Part shown: positions 16,923 to 24,291 of the stretch, one piece after another
Layout: each line of letters starts with the position of its first letter
How positions within the stretch are numbered: the stretch's first letter is position 1
Assembly: GCA_963764695.1 (NCBI GenBank)
Contig: CAVXTW010000003.1
Location: 248,001-312,000, forward strand
DNA from: DATFRY01 sp963764695
GTDB lineage: Bacteria > Myxococcota_A > Polyangia > Haliangiales > Haliangiaceae
DNA: 64,000 nucleotides
Direction of reading: 5' to 3'
Translations under genes and position numbers: made by a program
The notes under the pieces: model-generated
Told to the model about the DNA's origin: nothing
Databases searched by the model: none
Seen by the model: the letters and a program-made list of their open reading frames with translations, nothing else

Positions 16923-18779
16923 ATGACGTTGGTACGAAGACTCGGCCGAGGCATCGCTCTTTTGGCAGTGGCAACCGGCTCGGTTGCTGGCTGCGCGAAT
17001 GAAGACTCGAGCGGTGCGCGCGAAACTTCCGCGCCGGAGACTCCTCCGACGGTGGAGGCGTTCAAGATCAACGACAGCAACGGCACGCTGCTGATCGGCG
17101 ACCCGCAGGAAGCGGCCGTCGCGTACGTCCGCAACTTCGGAAGCGAGCTGGGACTGACGGCCCAGGACGACTTCAAGGTCCGCCAGGTGCACCAGGGGCG
17201 TGGCCAGCAGCTCCACGTGCGCCTGACGCAGGTGCACGACGGGCTCCCGGTCTGGGGATCGGGCCTCGTCGTCCACGCTGACGCGAGCAACCGCTTCCTC
17301 GGCATGAGCGGCACCGTGGCCAAGAACCTGGCCGCGAAGGCCCCGAGCACGTCACTCGCCGCGAAGGACGCCGTGGCGATCGGAAAGTCGGCCTATGCCT
17401 CTCAGGGTGGCAAGGGCGTCGCCGCCGGCCTGGCCTACTCGCGCGAGAAGGCCGAGCTGGTCGTGCTGCCGCAGGACGGCAAGGCGCGCGTGGCCTGGCA
17501 CGTCGTGTTCTTCACCGAGCTGCAGTCCGGCATCAAGCCCGGCCTGTGGAACTACTTCGTCAACGCCGAGACCGGCGCCGTCCTCGATCACTTCAACGGC
17601 ATCCACACCCTCGAGCAGGCGTCGGGCCCGGGTGGCAACCCGAAGGTCGCGCGCACCTGGAACGCCGAGCTCGACGTCGAGCCGTCGGGCGGCCAGTTCG
17701 CCATGAACACGGCGCGCCTGGTCACCACCGACATGAACAACGGCACCTCCGGCTCGGGCACCATCGTTGTCGGCCCGCTCGACAACATCGGCGACGCGCC
17801 CATCAATGATGCGCACGGCTTCGCCGAGCAGACCCTCAACATGATGTCGGAGTGGTACGGCCACAACTCGATCGACGACAACGGCTTCGTGATCCGCAGC
17901 CGCGTGCACTACAGCACCAACTACGAGAACGCGTTCTGGGACGGCGTGCAGATGACCTACGGCGACGGCGCCAGCACGTTCTACCCGCTCTCGGGTGACA
18001 TCGACGTGGTCGGCCACGAGATCAACCACGGCTTCACCACCTTCCACTCCGACCTGATCTACGCGTCGCAGTCGGGCGGCCTCAACGAGTCGTTCTCCGA
18101 CATCGCCGGCACCATCACCGAGTTCTTCGACGAGGGCGACTCGGCCGACTTCGATCTGGGCCGCGACATCTTCCAGGCCGACGCCGCGCTGCGCTTCATG
18201 TGCAATCCGCCGGCCGACGGCGCCTCGATCGATCACATCGACGACTACTTCGAGGGCCTCGACGTCCACTTCTCGAGCGGCATCTCGAACAAGGCGTTCT
18301 GTCTCACCGCCCAGGCCTTTGGTGGCGGCACCGCTACCCAGGCCAGCGTGCGCCGCGCCGGCGAGGCGTGGTACGAGGCCAACGCCAGCTTCTGGAGCAC
18401 CGGCACCACGTTCGAGCAGGGCTGCGTGGGCATCGTGGACGCGGCCACCGCGCTCGGCTTCAGCCAGGCCGAGATCGACGCCATCAAGGCGTCGTGGCTC
18501 GTCACCGGCATCCAGTGCGACGGCGGCGGCCCCAACCCGGGCGGCAGCTGCGAGGGTCGCTGCGGCACGTTCGATCCGACGCAGAGCTGCCAGTGCGACG
18601 ACGCGTGCAGCCAGTTCGGCGACTGCTGCGGTGACTTCGAGGAGCTTTGCGAGGGCGCCCCGCCGGATCCGAACAGCTGCGTCCAGAACAACGCGTGCGG
18701 TGGTCAGGCCCCGGGCGGCTGCTTCTGCGACCCGGCCTGCACCCAGTTCGGCGACTGCTGCACCGACGGCCCCTGCTGA
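16923..18779 (+). CDS. Secreted M4 (thermolysin-like) metalloprotease with C-terminal Cys-rich repeats
   Basis: Exported zinc endopeptidase, 618 residues, ATG after AGGAGG. The N-terminus is a lipoprotein-type signal (ALLAVATGSVAGC). Residues about 45-235 are the FTP/PepSY propeptide that keeps the enzyme inactive until processing. The catalytic domain follows: VVGHEINHGFT with zinc ligands His365 and His369 and catalytic Glu366, then GGLNESFSDIAGT with the third ligand Glu, and FSSGISNKAFCL, the C-terminal lobe motif. After about residue 535 come two Cys-rich modules with the pattern C-x3-C-G ... C-x-C-D-x2-C-x6-DCC, like somatomedin B domains, joined by a Gly/Pro linker; these are unusual for thermolysin and may mediate binding. 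A strong terminator follows. Confidence 0.93.
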   Translation: MTLVRRLGRGIALLAVATGSVAGCANEDSSGARETSAPETPPTVEAFKINDSNGTLLIGDPQEAAVAYVRNFGSELGLTAQDDFKVRQVHQGRGQQLHVRLTQVHDGLPVWGSGLVVHADASNRFLGMSGTVAKNLAAKAPSTSLAAKDAVAIGKSAYASQGGKGVAAGLAYSREKAELVVLPQDGKARVAWHVVFFTELQSGIKPGLWNYFVNAETGAVLDHFNGIHTLEQASGPGGNPKVARTWNAELDVEPSGGQFAMNTARLVTTDMNNGTSGSGTIVVGPLDNIGDAPINDAHGFAEQTLNMMSEWYGHNSIDDNGFVIRSRVHYSTNYENAFWDGVQMTYGDGASTFYPLSGDIDVVGHEINHGFTTFHSDLIYASQSGGLNESFSDIAGTITEFFDEGDSADFDLGRDIFQADAALRFMCNPPADGASIDHIDDYFEGLDVHFSSGISNKAFCLTAQAFGGGTATQASVRRAGEAWYEANASFWSTGTTFEQGCVGIVDAATALGFSQAEIDAIKASWLVTGIQCDGGGPNPGGSCEGRCGTFDPTQSCQCDDACSQFGDCCGDFEELCEGAPPDPNSCVQNNACGGQAPGGCFCDPACTQFGDCCTDGPC

Positions 18780-18835
18780 TCGAGCACAATCCCGGCAGGG
18801 CTCGACGTAGAGCCTGACGCCGAGAACGAAGACGA

Positions 18836-18875
18836 GGCCCGGGTCCAGCGATGGATCCGGGCCGTTTCATTTTCG
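18836..18875 (+). terminator. Intrinsic terminator after the M4 protease
   Basis: GGCCCGG (18836-18842) pairs with CCGGGCC (18857-18863), extended by an inner GTCC/GGAT pairing, followed by GTTTCATTTT. It is 57 bases after the protease stop. The run of T is short but the stem is strong. Confidence 0.7.
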
Positions 18876-18949
18876 GGGGCCACCACCCCGCGTCCTCCCT
18901 GACACGGTGTCGAATTCTTGACGCCCCGCGCGTCAGGATGGATCGGGCA

Positions 18950-19417
18950 TCACGCGTCGGCGCTGGCGAGCTCGAGCGCCCGGCGCAGGATGCCGACCAG
19001 CTGGCGCTGATCGTCGGGCGAGAGCGCCTGCATCCACGGTGCCGGCTGGGCCAGCCGCTCCATCAGGCGCCTGCGCAGCGCCGCCCCCTTGCGCGTCATC
19101 GCCAGCGACTTGATGCGGCGATCGTCGGGGTGAGCGCGGCGCTCGACCAGCGCGCGCGCCTCGAGCTTGTCGATCAATCCAGTGATGTTCGACGGTCCGC
19201 AGCCCAGCTCCTGGGCCACGGCGCTCATCGTGCACGGGGCCTCCTGATCGATGCACAGGATGACGCGGGCCTGCATGGCGGACAGACCGAGCTCTGCCAC
19301 CGCCTGGGCGAACAGGATCTTGTGGCGCATCAGCAGGTCGAAGAAGACGTGCGAGAGCTCCTGCGCCACACGCGACGACGCCGGGGTCTGCCGGACGGGT
19401 TGAGGACGGGGGCTCAT
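18950..19417 (-). CDS. MarR-family transcriptional regulator
   Basis: About 155 residues from ATG 19417. The winged-helix core is clear: LGLSAMQARVILCIDQE, CTMSAVAQELGCGPSNITGLIDKLEARALVERRAHPDDRRIKSLAMTRKG with the typical DxRxx wing. The final helix (LSPDDQRQLVGILRRALEL) is the dimer helix. The frame stays open further upstream, but the earlier residues look non-family. It is divergent from the lipid/envelope operon at 19755 and is the natural candidate for its local regulator. The ligand is unknown. Confidence 0.88.
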   Translation of the reverse strand: MSPRPQPVRQTPASSRVAQELSHVFFDLLMRHKILFAQAVAELGLSAMQARVILCIDQEAPCTMSAVAQELGCGPSNITGLIDKLEARALVERRAHPDDRRIKSLAMTRKGAALRRRLMERLAQPAPWMQALSPDDQRQLVGILRRALELASADA

Positions 19418-19754
19418 CCACCGGGAAGCTACCAGATCGGCATATTTCAGTAAGTGAACTGTTCCGGTTTGACAGCTTGAACCCCTGTCTGCATAGACAC
19501 CGCTGTGCTGGTCGGCGGAGCCTTTTGCCCGGGGCAGGGCGAGGGGGGCCGTAGCCTCCTCAAGCGGCATCTCGGGGCGATTTCACGCACCGATTGCGGG
19601 CTGGCTCTCCGACCGTCCGGCAGGGATCGCCCGGCGACCCTCCGTCAGCGCTTGCCACCTTTCGCCGCGAAGTTACTTGCAACCGGCGTGATGCGATGGC
19701 GAGTCAGCGGTGTTCGAGCTGATGTCACGGATTCATGAGGTGAGGCTAGCAAGT
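19418..19754. promoter_or_regulatory. Divergent control region between MarR gene and lipid operon
   Basis: This 337-base gap holds two dyads: CAGT-n6-ACTG at 19448-19461 and TGTCT-GCAT-AGACA at 19486-19499, both on the MarR side. Either may be a MarR operator. A ribosome-binding site (AGGTGAGG, 19738-19745) marks the start at 19755. No gene is supported inside. Confidence 0.4.
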
Positions 19755-22205
19755 ATGGAACCCGCTCCCGCAATTCGAACGGCCAGCAGCATCGGCCCTT
19801 GTGGACGCCGGTCCGCTCGCCACTCGGTGGCGACCAGCTGGCCGCCGCGCGCGGCGGTCATCCTCGCGGCCGGCCACGGCAGCCGCATGGCCGGACGGCG
19901 GCGCCCCCTTCCCAAGCCGCTGCTCAAGGTGGCCGGCCTGCGCCTGCTCGAGCGGTCGCTGCTCACCTTGCGCGCCGCGGGGATCGAGCACTTCCGCGTG
20001 GTGCTGGGCGCCGAGGGCGACCGCATCGCGCACGAGATGCGCGGCCTCGCGTCGCTGAGCGGCATGGCCATCGAGTTCGTGCACTGCCCGGACTTCGACG
20101 CCGGCAACGGCGTCTCGCTGGCCACCGGGGCCAGCGGTCTGAAAGAAAGCTTCCTTGTCGCCATGGCGGACCACGTCATGGACACGGCCTTCGTGCGCGA
20201 CTTCCTTGGCCGCGCGTCGGAGCGCCCGGAGTCGCCGCAGGTCGCCGCCGACGCGGTCGAGGCGGTCTACGATCTCGATGACGCGACCAAGCTGCGCACC
20301 ATCGACGGGCGCATCCAGGCCATCGGCAAGGGTCTGACCTCTTACGGGAGCGTGGACGCCGGGCTGTTCTACTTCCCGGCCGGAGCCGGCGCGCGGGTCG
20401 GCGACCTTGTCGCCGGCGGCGCCTGCTCGGTCTCGGACATCGTGACCCGCATGGCGGCCGAGGCGCCGTTCTTCGCCACCCGCGTGCAGGCGGGCATGTG
20501 GCAGGACGTCGACACGCCGGAGATGGCCCGCGAGGCCGAGCGCCGCCTGCTGCGCTCGCTGGCCAAGAAGACCGACGGCTTCATCAGCCGCCACATCAAC
20601 CGGCCGATCTCGATCGCGACCAGCCGCTACCTGGCCCGCTGGGGCGTGCGGCCCAACGCGATCACGACGTTCGTGACGATCATCAGCCTGGTCGGAGCCG
20701 GGCTGGTCGCCACCGCCCAGCCGGCCATGCTGGCCATCGGCGGCCTCCTGTTCCAGATCGCCTCCATCCTCGACGGCTGTGACGGCGAGGTGGCGCGGCT
20801 CAAGTTCCAGGGCTCGCGCCTCGGCGCCTGGTACGACACGCTCTCGGACAACGTCCGCTACATGATCTTCTACGCCGCGCTCGGCGTCGCCGCGTATCGC
20901 CTGTCCGGCAACGAGATCTATCTGTGGGCGCTGATCCCGTTCCTGGCGCTGAGCACGTTCTTCGTCGCCACCATGGCGCGCTACGTGTGGCGCACCCAGG
21001 ACCATCTCACCAACCTGGCGGTCACCGACAAGGTGCTCAACGGCAAGCGCACGCACTGGTGGGAGCGACTTGTGCTGCCGCTGTCCGGCCTCATCAAGCA
21101 GGACGTGCAGGCGTTCGTCGCGATGATCTTCTGCCTGTTGGCGATGCCGGGCCCCTACTTCTGGGTCACGGTGGCCGGGTCGCTCCTGATGACCGTGTCG
21201 GTGGTGCGCGGGCTGGGCAACGAGGGCAAGACCGGTGCCCGCGCGCGCGTGTTCCTGTCCTACAGCGCCGGCCTCCTGCTGCTGGCCTGGCTGGTCAGCC
21301 GCATGCCGGTCGGTGCCATCGAGCAGGCGTTCGATCAGGCCGGCACCGGCATCCTGTTCGCGTTCGCCGCGGCCCCGCTGTGGTACGCGGCCAACGCCAT
21401 CGGGCTCGGTCTTCTGCTCGACGGTCGGGTCCGCTTCCGCCACCTCTTCTACATCCAGGTGGTCGGCGAGGCGATGAACACGATCGTCCCGCTGGCCGGC
21501 CTGGGCGGCGACGTGTTCCGCGCCCGCTACCTGGGCAACCAGGTCGGCACCTCGCTGGCCACCCGCGCGGTGGTCGAGGACCGTCTGGTCAATGTCCTGT
21601 CCGGTCCGCTGTTCGCCGGCACCGCCATCGCGCTGACCATCTGGCTGGTCCCCCTCGATCCGGCGGTGGTGGCCGGCATGACCATCGCGTCGTCGGCGCT
21701 GCTGGCCGCGGGTGTGGCCCTGCTCGGCTTCGTGCTGTCGCCGTATCCGTCTCGCTGGAGCGCCGCGCTGATCCGGCGGCTGACGGGGCAGTCCGACTCG
21801 CCGGTGCATGCGCTCCGTCGCGGCCGGCTGGCCGGGGTGCTGGCCGCCAAGATGGCCGGCCGTCTCCTCAACCTGATCGAGATCGCGGTCATCCTGCGAC
21901 TGCTCGGCCTCGAGGCCAACCCGGCGCTGATCGTCGCGATCGCCGGCCTGCTCACGGCCAGCGCGGTGCTGTTCTTCTTCGTGCCGCAGGGTCTCGGCGT
22001 CAACGAGGCGGGCATCGCCGGCGCGTTCAGCATGGTCGGACTGGCGGCGCCGTACGGCCTGGCCTTCGGCCTCATCCGCCGCGCCCGCGTGGTGACCTGG
22101 GCCGCGCTGGGTATCACGCTGCACCTGTCGGTCCTGGGCTGGAAGCGCGTGCGGGCAAACCGCCGGGAGGACGTGACGGCGGCCATGGCCGCCGAGGGTT
22201 CGTGA
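19755..22205 (+). CDS. Triple fusion: sugar-1-P nucleotidyltransferase / CDP-alcohol phosphotransferase / flippase-like (LPG-synthase TM) domain
   Basis: 816 residues, ATG 19755 after AGGTGAGG. Residues about 30-270 are a nucleotidyltransferase (AAVILAAGHGSRM at 35-45, then PLPKPLLKVAG), closest in style to CTP:inositol-1-phosphate cytidylyltransferase. Residues about 275-490 are a membrane CDP-alcohol phosphotransferase with the full motif D-x2-DG-x2-AR-x8-G-x3-D-x3-D starting at Asp340. Residues about 530-800 are a multi-helix domain like the lysylphosphatidylglycerol-synthase/UPF0104 flippase family (AGLGGDVFRARYLG, VPQGLGVNEAGIAGAF). The first two domains match the IPCT/DIPPS fusions that make di-myo-inositol-phosphate phosphate. 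Here the added flippase-like domain suggests making and then flipping a phospho-head-group lipid. It heads a five-gene operon with export proteins. Substrate not provable from sequence. Confidence 0.85.
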   Translation: MEPAPAIRTASSIGPCGRRSARHSVATSWPPRAAVILAAGHGSRMAGRRRPLPKPLLKVAGLRLLERSLLTLRAAGIEHFRVVLGAEGDRIAHEMRGLASLSGMAIEFVHCPDFDAGNGVSLATGASGLKESFLVAMADHVMDTAFVRDFLGRASERPESPQVAADAVEAVYDLDDATKLRTIDGRIQAIGKGLTSYGSVDAGLFYFPAGAGARVGDLVAGGACSVSDIVTRMAAEAPFFATRVQAGMWQDVDTPEMAREAERRLLRSLAKKTDGFISRHINRPISIATSRYLARWGVRPNAITTFVTIISLVGAGLVATAQPAMLAIGGLLFQIASILDGCDGEVARLKFQGSRLGAWYDTLSDNVRYMIFYAALGVAAYRLSGNEIYLWALIPFLALSTFFVATMARYVWRTQDHLTNLAVTDKVLNGKRTHWWERLVLPLSGLIKQDVQAFVAMIFCLLAMPGPYFWVTVAGSLLMTVSVVRGLGNEGKTGARARVFLSYSAGLLLLAWLVSRMPVGAIEQAFDQAGTGILFAFAAAPLWYAANAIGLGLLLDGRVRFRHLFYIQVVGEAMNTIVPLAGLGGDVFRARYLGNQVGTSLATRAVVEDRLVNVLSGPLFAGTAIALTIWLVPLDPAVVAGMTIASSALLAAGVALLGFVLSPYPSRWSAALIRRLTGQSDSPVHALRRGRLAGVLAAKMAGRLLNLIEIAVILRLLGLEANPALIVAIAGLLTASAVLFFFVPQGLGVNEAGIAGAFSMVGLAAPYGLAFGLIRRARVVTWAALGITLHLSVLGWKRVRANRREDVTAAMAAEGS

Positions 22206-22288
22206 CCGTCGCCGGCGCGCAGGTCCCGGCCGCTCGCTAGCTCGCCCAAGTGATCGACTTCGGCTCGCGCCGGTGTTATGGCCAGCGG

Positions 22289-23665
22289 ATGGCCCGCCCT
22301 GCCGCCGTGGCGCTCGCGCCGCTTCTCCTCCTGGTGGCCGGCCAGGCCCACGCGCAGTCGGATCGCGTGCGCCGGCTCTCGCTGCCCGAGCTCACCCGGA
22401 TCGCGAAGACCGGCCCGCGGGCCGAGGCGGCGCGGTCGGTCACGCGGCAGGCCGAGGCCCAGGAGACCGAGGCGGTCGGGCTGCGCTTCCCGCGCCTCGA
22501 GCTGCGCGCCCTGTTCGCCCCCAGCCCCGACATCGACTGCCTGGATGCCAGCTGCACCGTGACCTCGAACAACGACGCGACGCTGGCGCTCGACGGCCTG
22601 TACGGCGGCGTCGAGCTCAACCTGGCCCAGCCGCTGTTCACCTTCGGCAAGCTGTCGGCGGCGCGGCGCGGGGCCCGCAGCGCGGCGGAGGCGGCCCGCA
22701 GCGGCGAGAGCGTGGTGGCCGGCGACATCGAGGTCAACACGGCGCGCGCCTACTACGGGCTGAAGCTGGCCCGCGAGCTGCGCTACGAGCTCGAGGACGG
22801 CATCGCCGAGATCGAGAAGGCGCGCCGGCAGCTGAGCGATCAGGCGAAGAAGGGCGGAGAGGCCACGGTGCAGGATCGCCTGCGCCTCGAGACGGTGCTG
22901 GCGGAGGCGCGATCGCGGCTGGCCGAGGCGCGCGAGGCGGAGGACACCGCGCTGGCCGCGGTGCGCCTGCTGGCCGGAGATCGCAAGGTCAACGTCAACG
23001 ACAAGCAGCTGGAGCCGGCCGACGCGGAGCTGGCCGCGGCACGCCACTACTCCGACCGGGCCATGACCACGCGGCCGGAGCTGGTGGCGCTGCGCCACGT
23101 GGTGGCCGGCGTGCAGGCGCTGGCCGACCTGGAGCGATCGCGCTTCTTCCCGGATCTTCTCCTTGTCGGCACGTTCAACTTCGCCCGCGCCCAGGGCGTC
23201 GACGATCCGCCGTCGGCGTTCGCGCGCGACCCGTTCAACACGACCAGCGTCGGCCTGGCCGCGGCGCTGCGCTGGACCATCGAGCCATTCGCCCAGCGCG
23301 GGCGCTTTCAGCGGGCGCGCGCGAAGAAGGACGAGATGTCGGCCCAGCTGCGCGCGGCCAGCGACGGCGTGCGGCTCGACGTGGAGCGGGCCCACGCCCA
23401 GGCGCGCAGCGCGCGGGTCCGGCTCGAGGCCGCCCGCGAGGGGGAGAAGAGCGCGCGCGGGTGGGTCGCCTCGGTGCTGCAGGGCGAGGCGATCGGCGTG
23501 ATCGAGGCCAAGGACCTGGCCGATGCCTACCTGGCCTACTTCACGCTGCGCGGCCGCTATCTGCAGGCAGTTCATGACTGGAACGTGGCCGTGGTCCGTC
23601 TAAGACGAGCCACGGGCCCGGACGCGGGCCCGGAATCGACCTCGGGCCGTCCATCGAGTAGGTGA
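22289..23665 (+). CDS. TolC-family outer-membrane efflux protein
   Basis: 458 residues from ATG 22289; an in-frame GTG at 22250 is possible. The signal peptide is MARPAAVALAPLLLLVAGQA then HAQ. The body is two long alternating coiled-coil/beta repeats typical of TolC/OprM: EATVQDRLRLETVLAEARSRLAEAREAEDTAL-type helices in each half, NLAQPLFTFGKLSAARRGAR (the standard QPLF-xxG motif) in the first, and ALRWTIEPFAQRGRFQRARA in the second. It forms an outer-membrane exit duct. It lies between the lipid-synthesis fusion and the MlaC/RND genes and may supply the exit for that system. Its GTGA/ATG junction with the next gene suggests cotranslation. Confidence 0.85.
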   Translation: MARPAAVALAPLLLLVAGQAHAQSDRVRRLSLPELTRIAKTGPRAEAARSVTRQAEAQETEAVGLRFPRLELRALFAPSPDIDCLDASCTVTSNNDATLALDGLYGGVELNLAQPLFTFGKLSAARRGARSAAEAARSGESVVAGDIEVNTARAYYGLKLARELRYELEDGIAEIEKARRQLSDQAKKGGEATVQDRLRLETVLAEARSRLAEAREAEDTALAAVRLLAGDRKVNVNDKQLEPADAELAAARHYSDRAMTTRPELVALRHVVAGVQALADLERSRFFPDLLLVGTFNFARAQGVDDPPSAFARDPFNTTSVGLAAALRWTIEPFAQRGRFQRARAKKDEMSAQLRAASDGVRLDVERAHAQARSARVRLEAAREGEKSARGWVASVLQGEAIGVIEAKDLADAYLAYFTLRGRYLQAVHDWNVAVVRLRRATGPDAGPESTSGRPSSR

Positions 23666-23670
23666 TCAGG

Positions 23671-24291
23671 ATGAGACACAGAGCTTTGACCTTCTTCCTC
23701 AGCCTCGCCCTGCTGGCGCTGCCGGCGGGATGGGTCCACGCTCAGGCCGCCGATGGCCCGGGCACCCAGACGGTCCGCAAGGCCAACACCCAGGTGCAGG
23801 ACCTCCTGCGCGAGAAGGCCGAGCCGGGCAGCGCGGCCGAGAAGAAGCTGGCCTCGCAGGTCACGCGCAGCGTGCGCGACTTCCTCGACATCGAGACCCT
23901 GGGCCAGCGGGCCTTGCGCGATCACTGGGACAAGCTGAGCGCCGGGCAGCGGAAAGAGTTCGTCCAGCTGCTGCGCGAGCTCGTCGAGGCCAACTACATC
24001 AAGGCCCTGCGCGCCAACGTCAACTACGAGGTCAAGTACCTGGGCGAGAAGCCGGACGGGGACCAGCTCGTGGTGCAGACCGAGGTCGAGGCAAAGCGGC
24101 GCGGGCGCCCGAAGTCGATCGCGATCGACTACGTGCTCAGCCGCGAGGGTCAAAGCTGGCGCGCGTTCGACGTGGTGACCGACGGCGTCGGGCTGGTCGA
24201 GAACTACCGGGCCCAGTTCAACAAGATCATCGCGCGTGACGGCTTCGCCGGCCTGATGGATCGCATGCGCAAGAAACGCGCGAAGATGTGA
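23671..24291 (+). CDS. MlaC/Ttg2D-like (HpnM-type) periplasmic lipid-binding protein
   Basis: 206 residues from ATG 23671 (AGTAGG upstream); an alternative GTG at 23662 overlaps the tolC stop. Signal peptide ending in WVHAQA. The MlaC fold signature is present: QVTRSVRDFLDIETLGQRAL, HWDKLSAGQRKEFVQLLREL, YEVKYLGEK, VQTEVEAKRRGRPKSIAIDY and WRAFDVVTDGVGLVENYRAQF. MlaC proteins carry phospholipid across the periplasm; the HpnM relatives sit next to HpnN in hopanoid clusters. Here the next gene is an HpnN-like RND protein, overlapped by GTGA, so the pair probably moves a lipid between membranes. No mlaE/F/D genes are nearby. Confidence 0.9.
   Translation: MRHRALTFFLSLALLALPAGWVHAQAADGPGTQTVRKANTQVQDLLREKAEPGSAAEKKLASQVTRSVRDFLDIETLGQRALRDHWDKLSAGQRKEFVQLLRELVEANYIKALRANVNYEVKYLGEKPDGDQLVVQTEVEAKRRGRPKSIAIDYVLSREGQSWRAFDVVTDGVGLVENYRAQFNKIIARDGFAGLMDRMRKKRAKM

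Noticed and set aside
19746..22124. Long minus-strand open frame opposite the triple fusion
   Set aside because: Arg/Gly/His-rich shadow product; the plus strand carries all three domain motifs.
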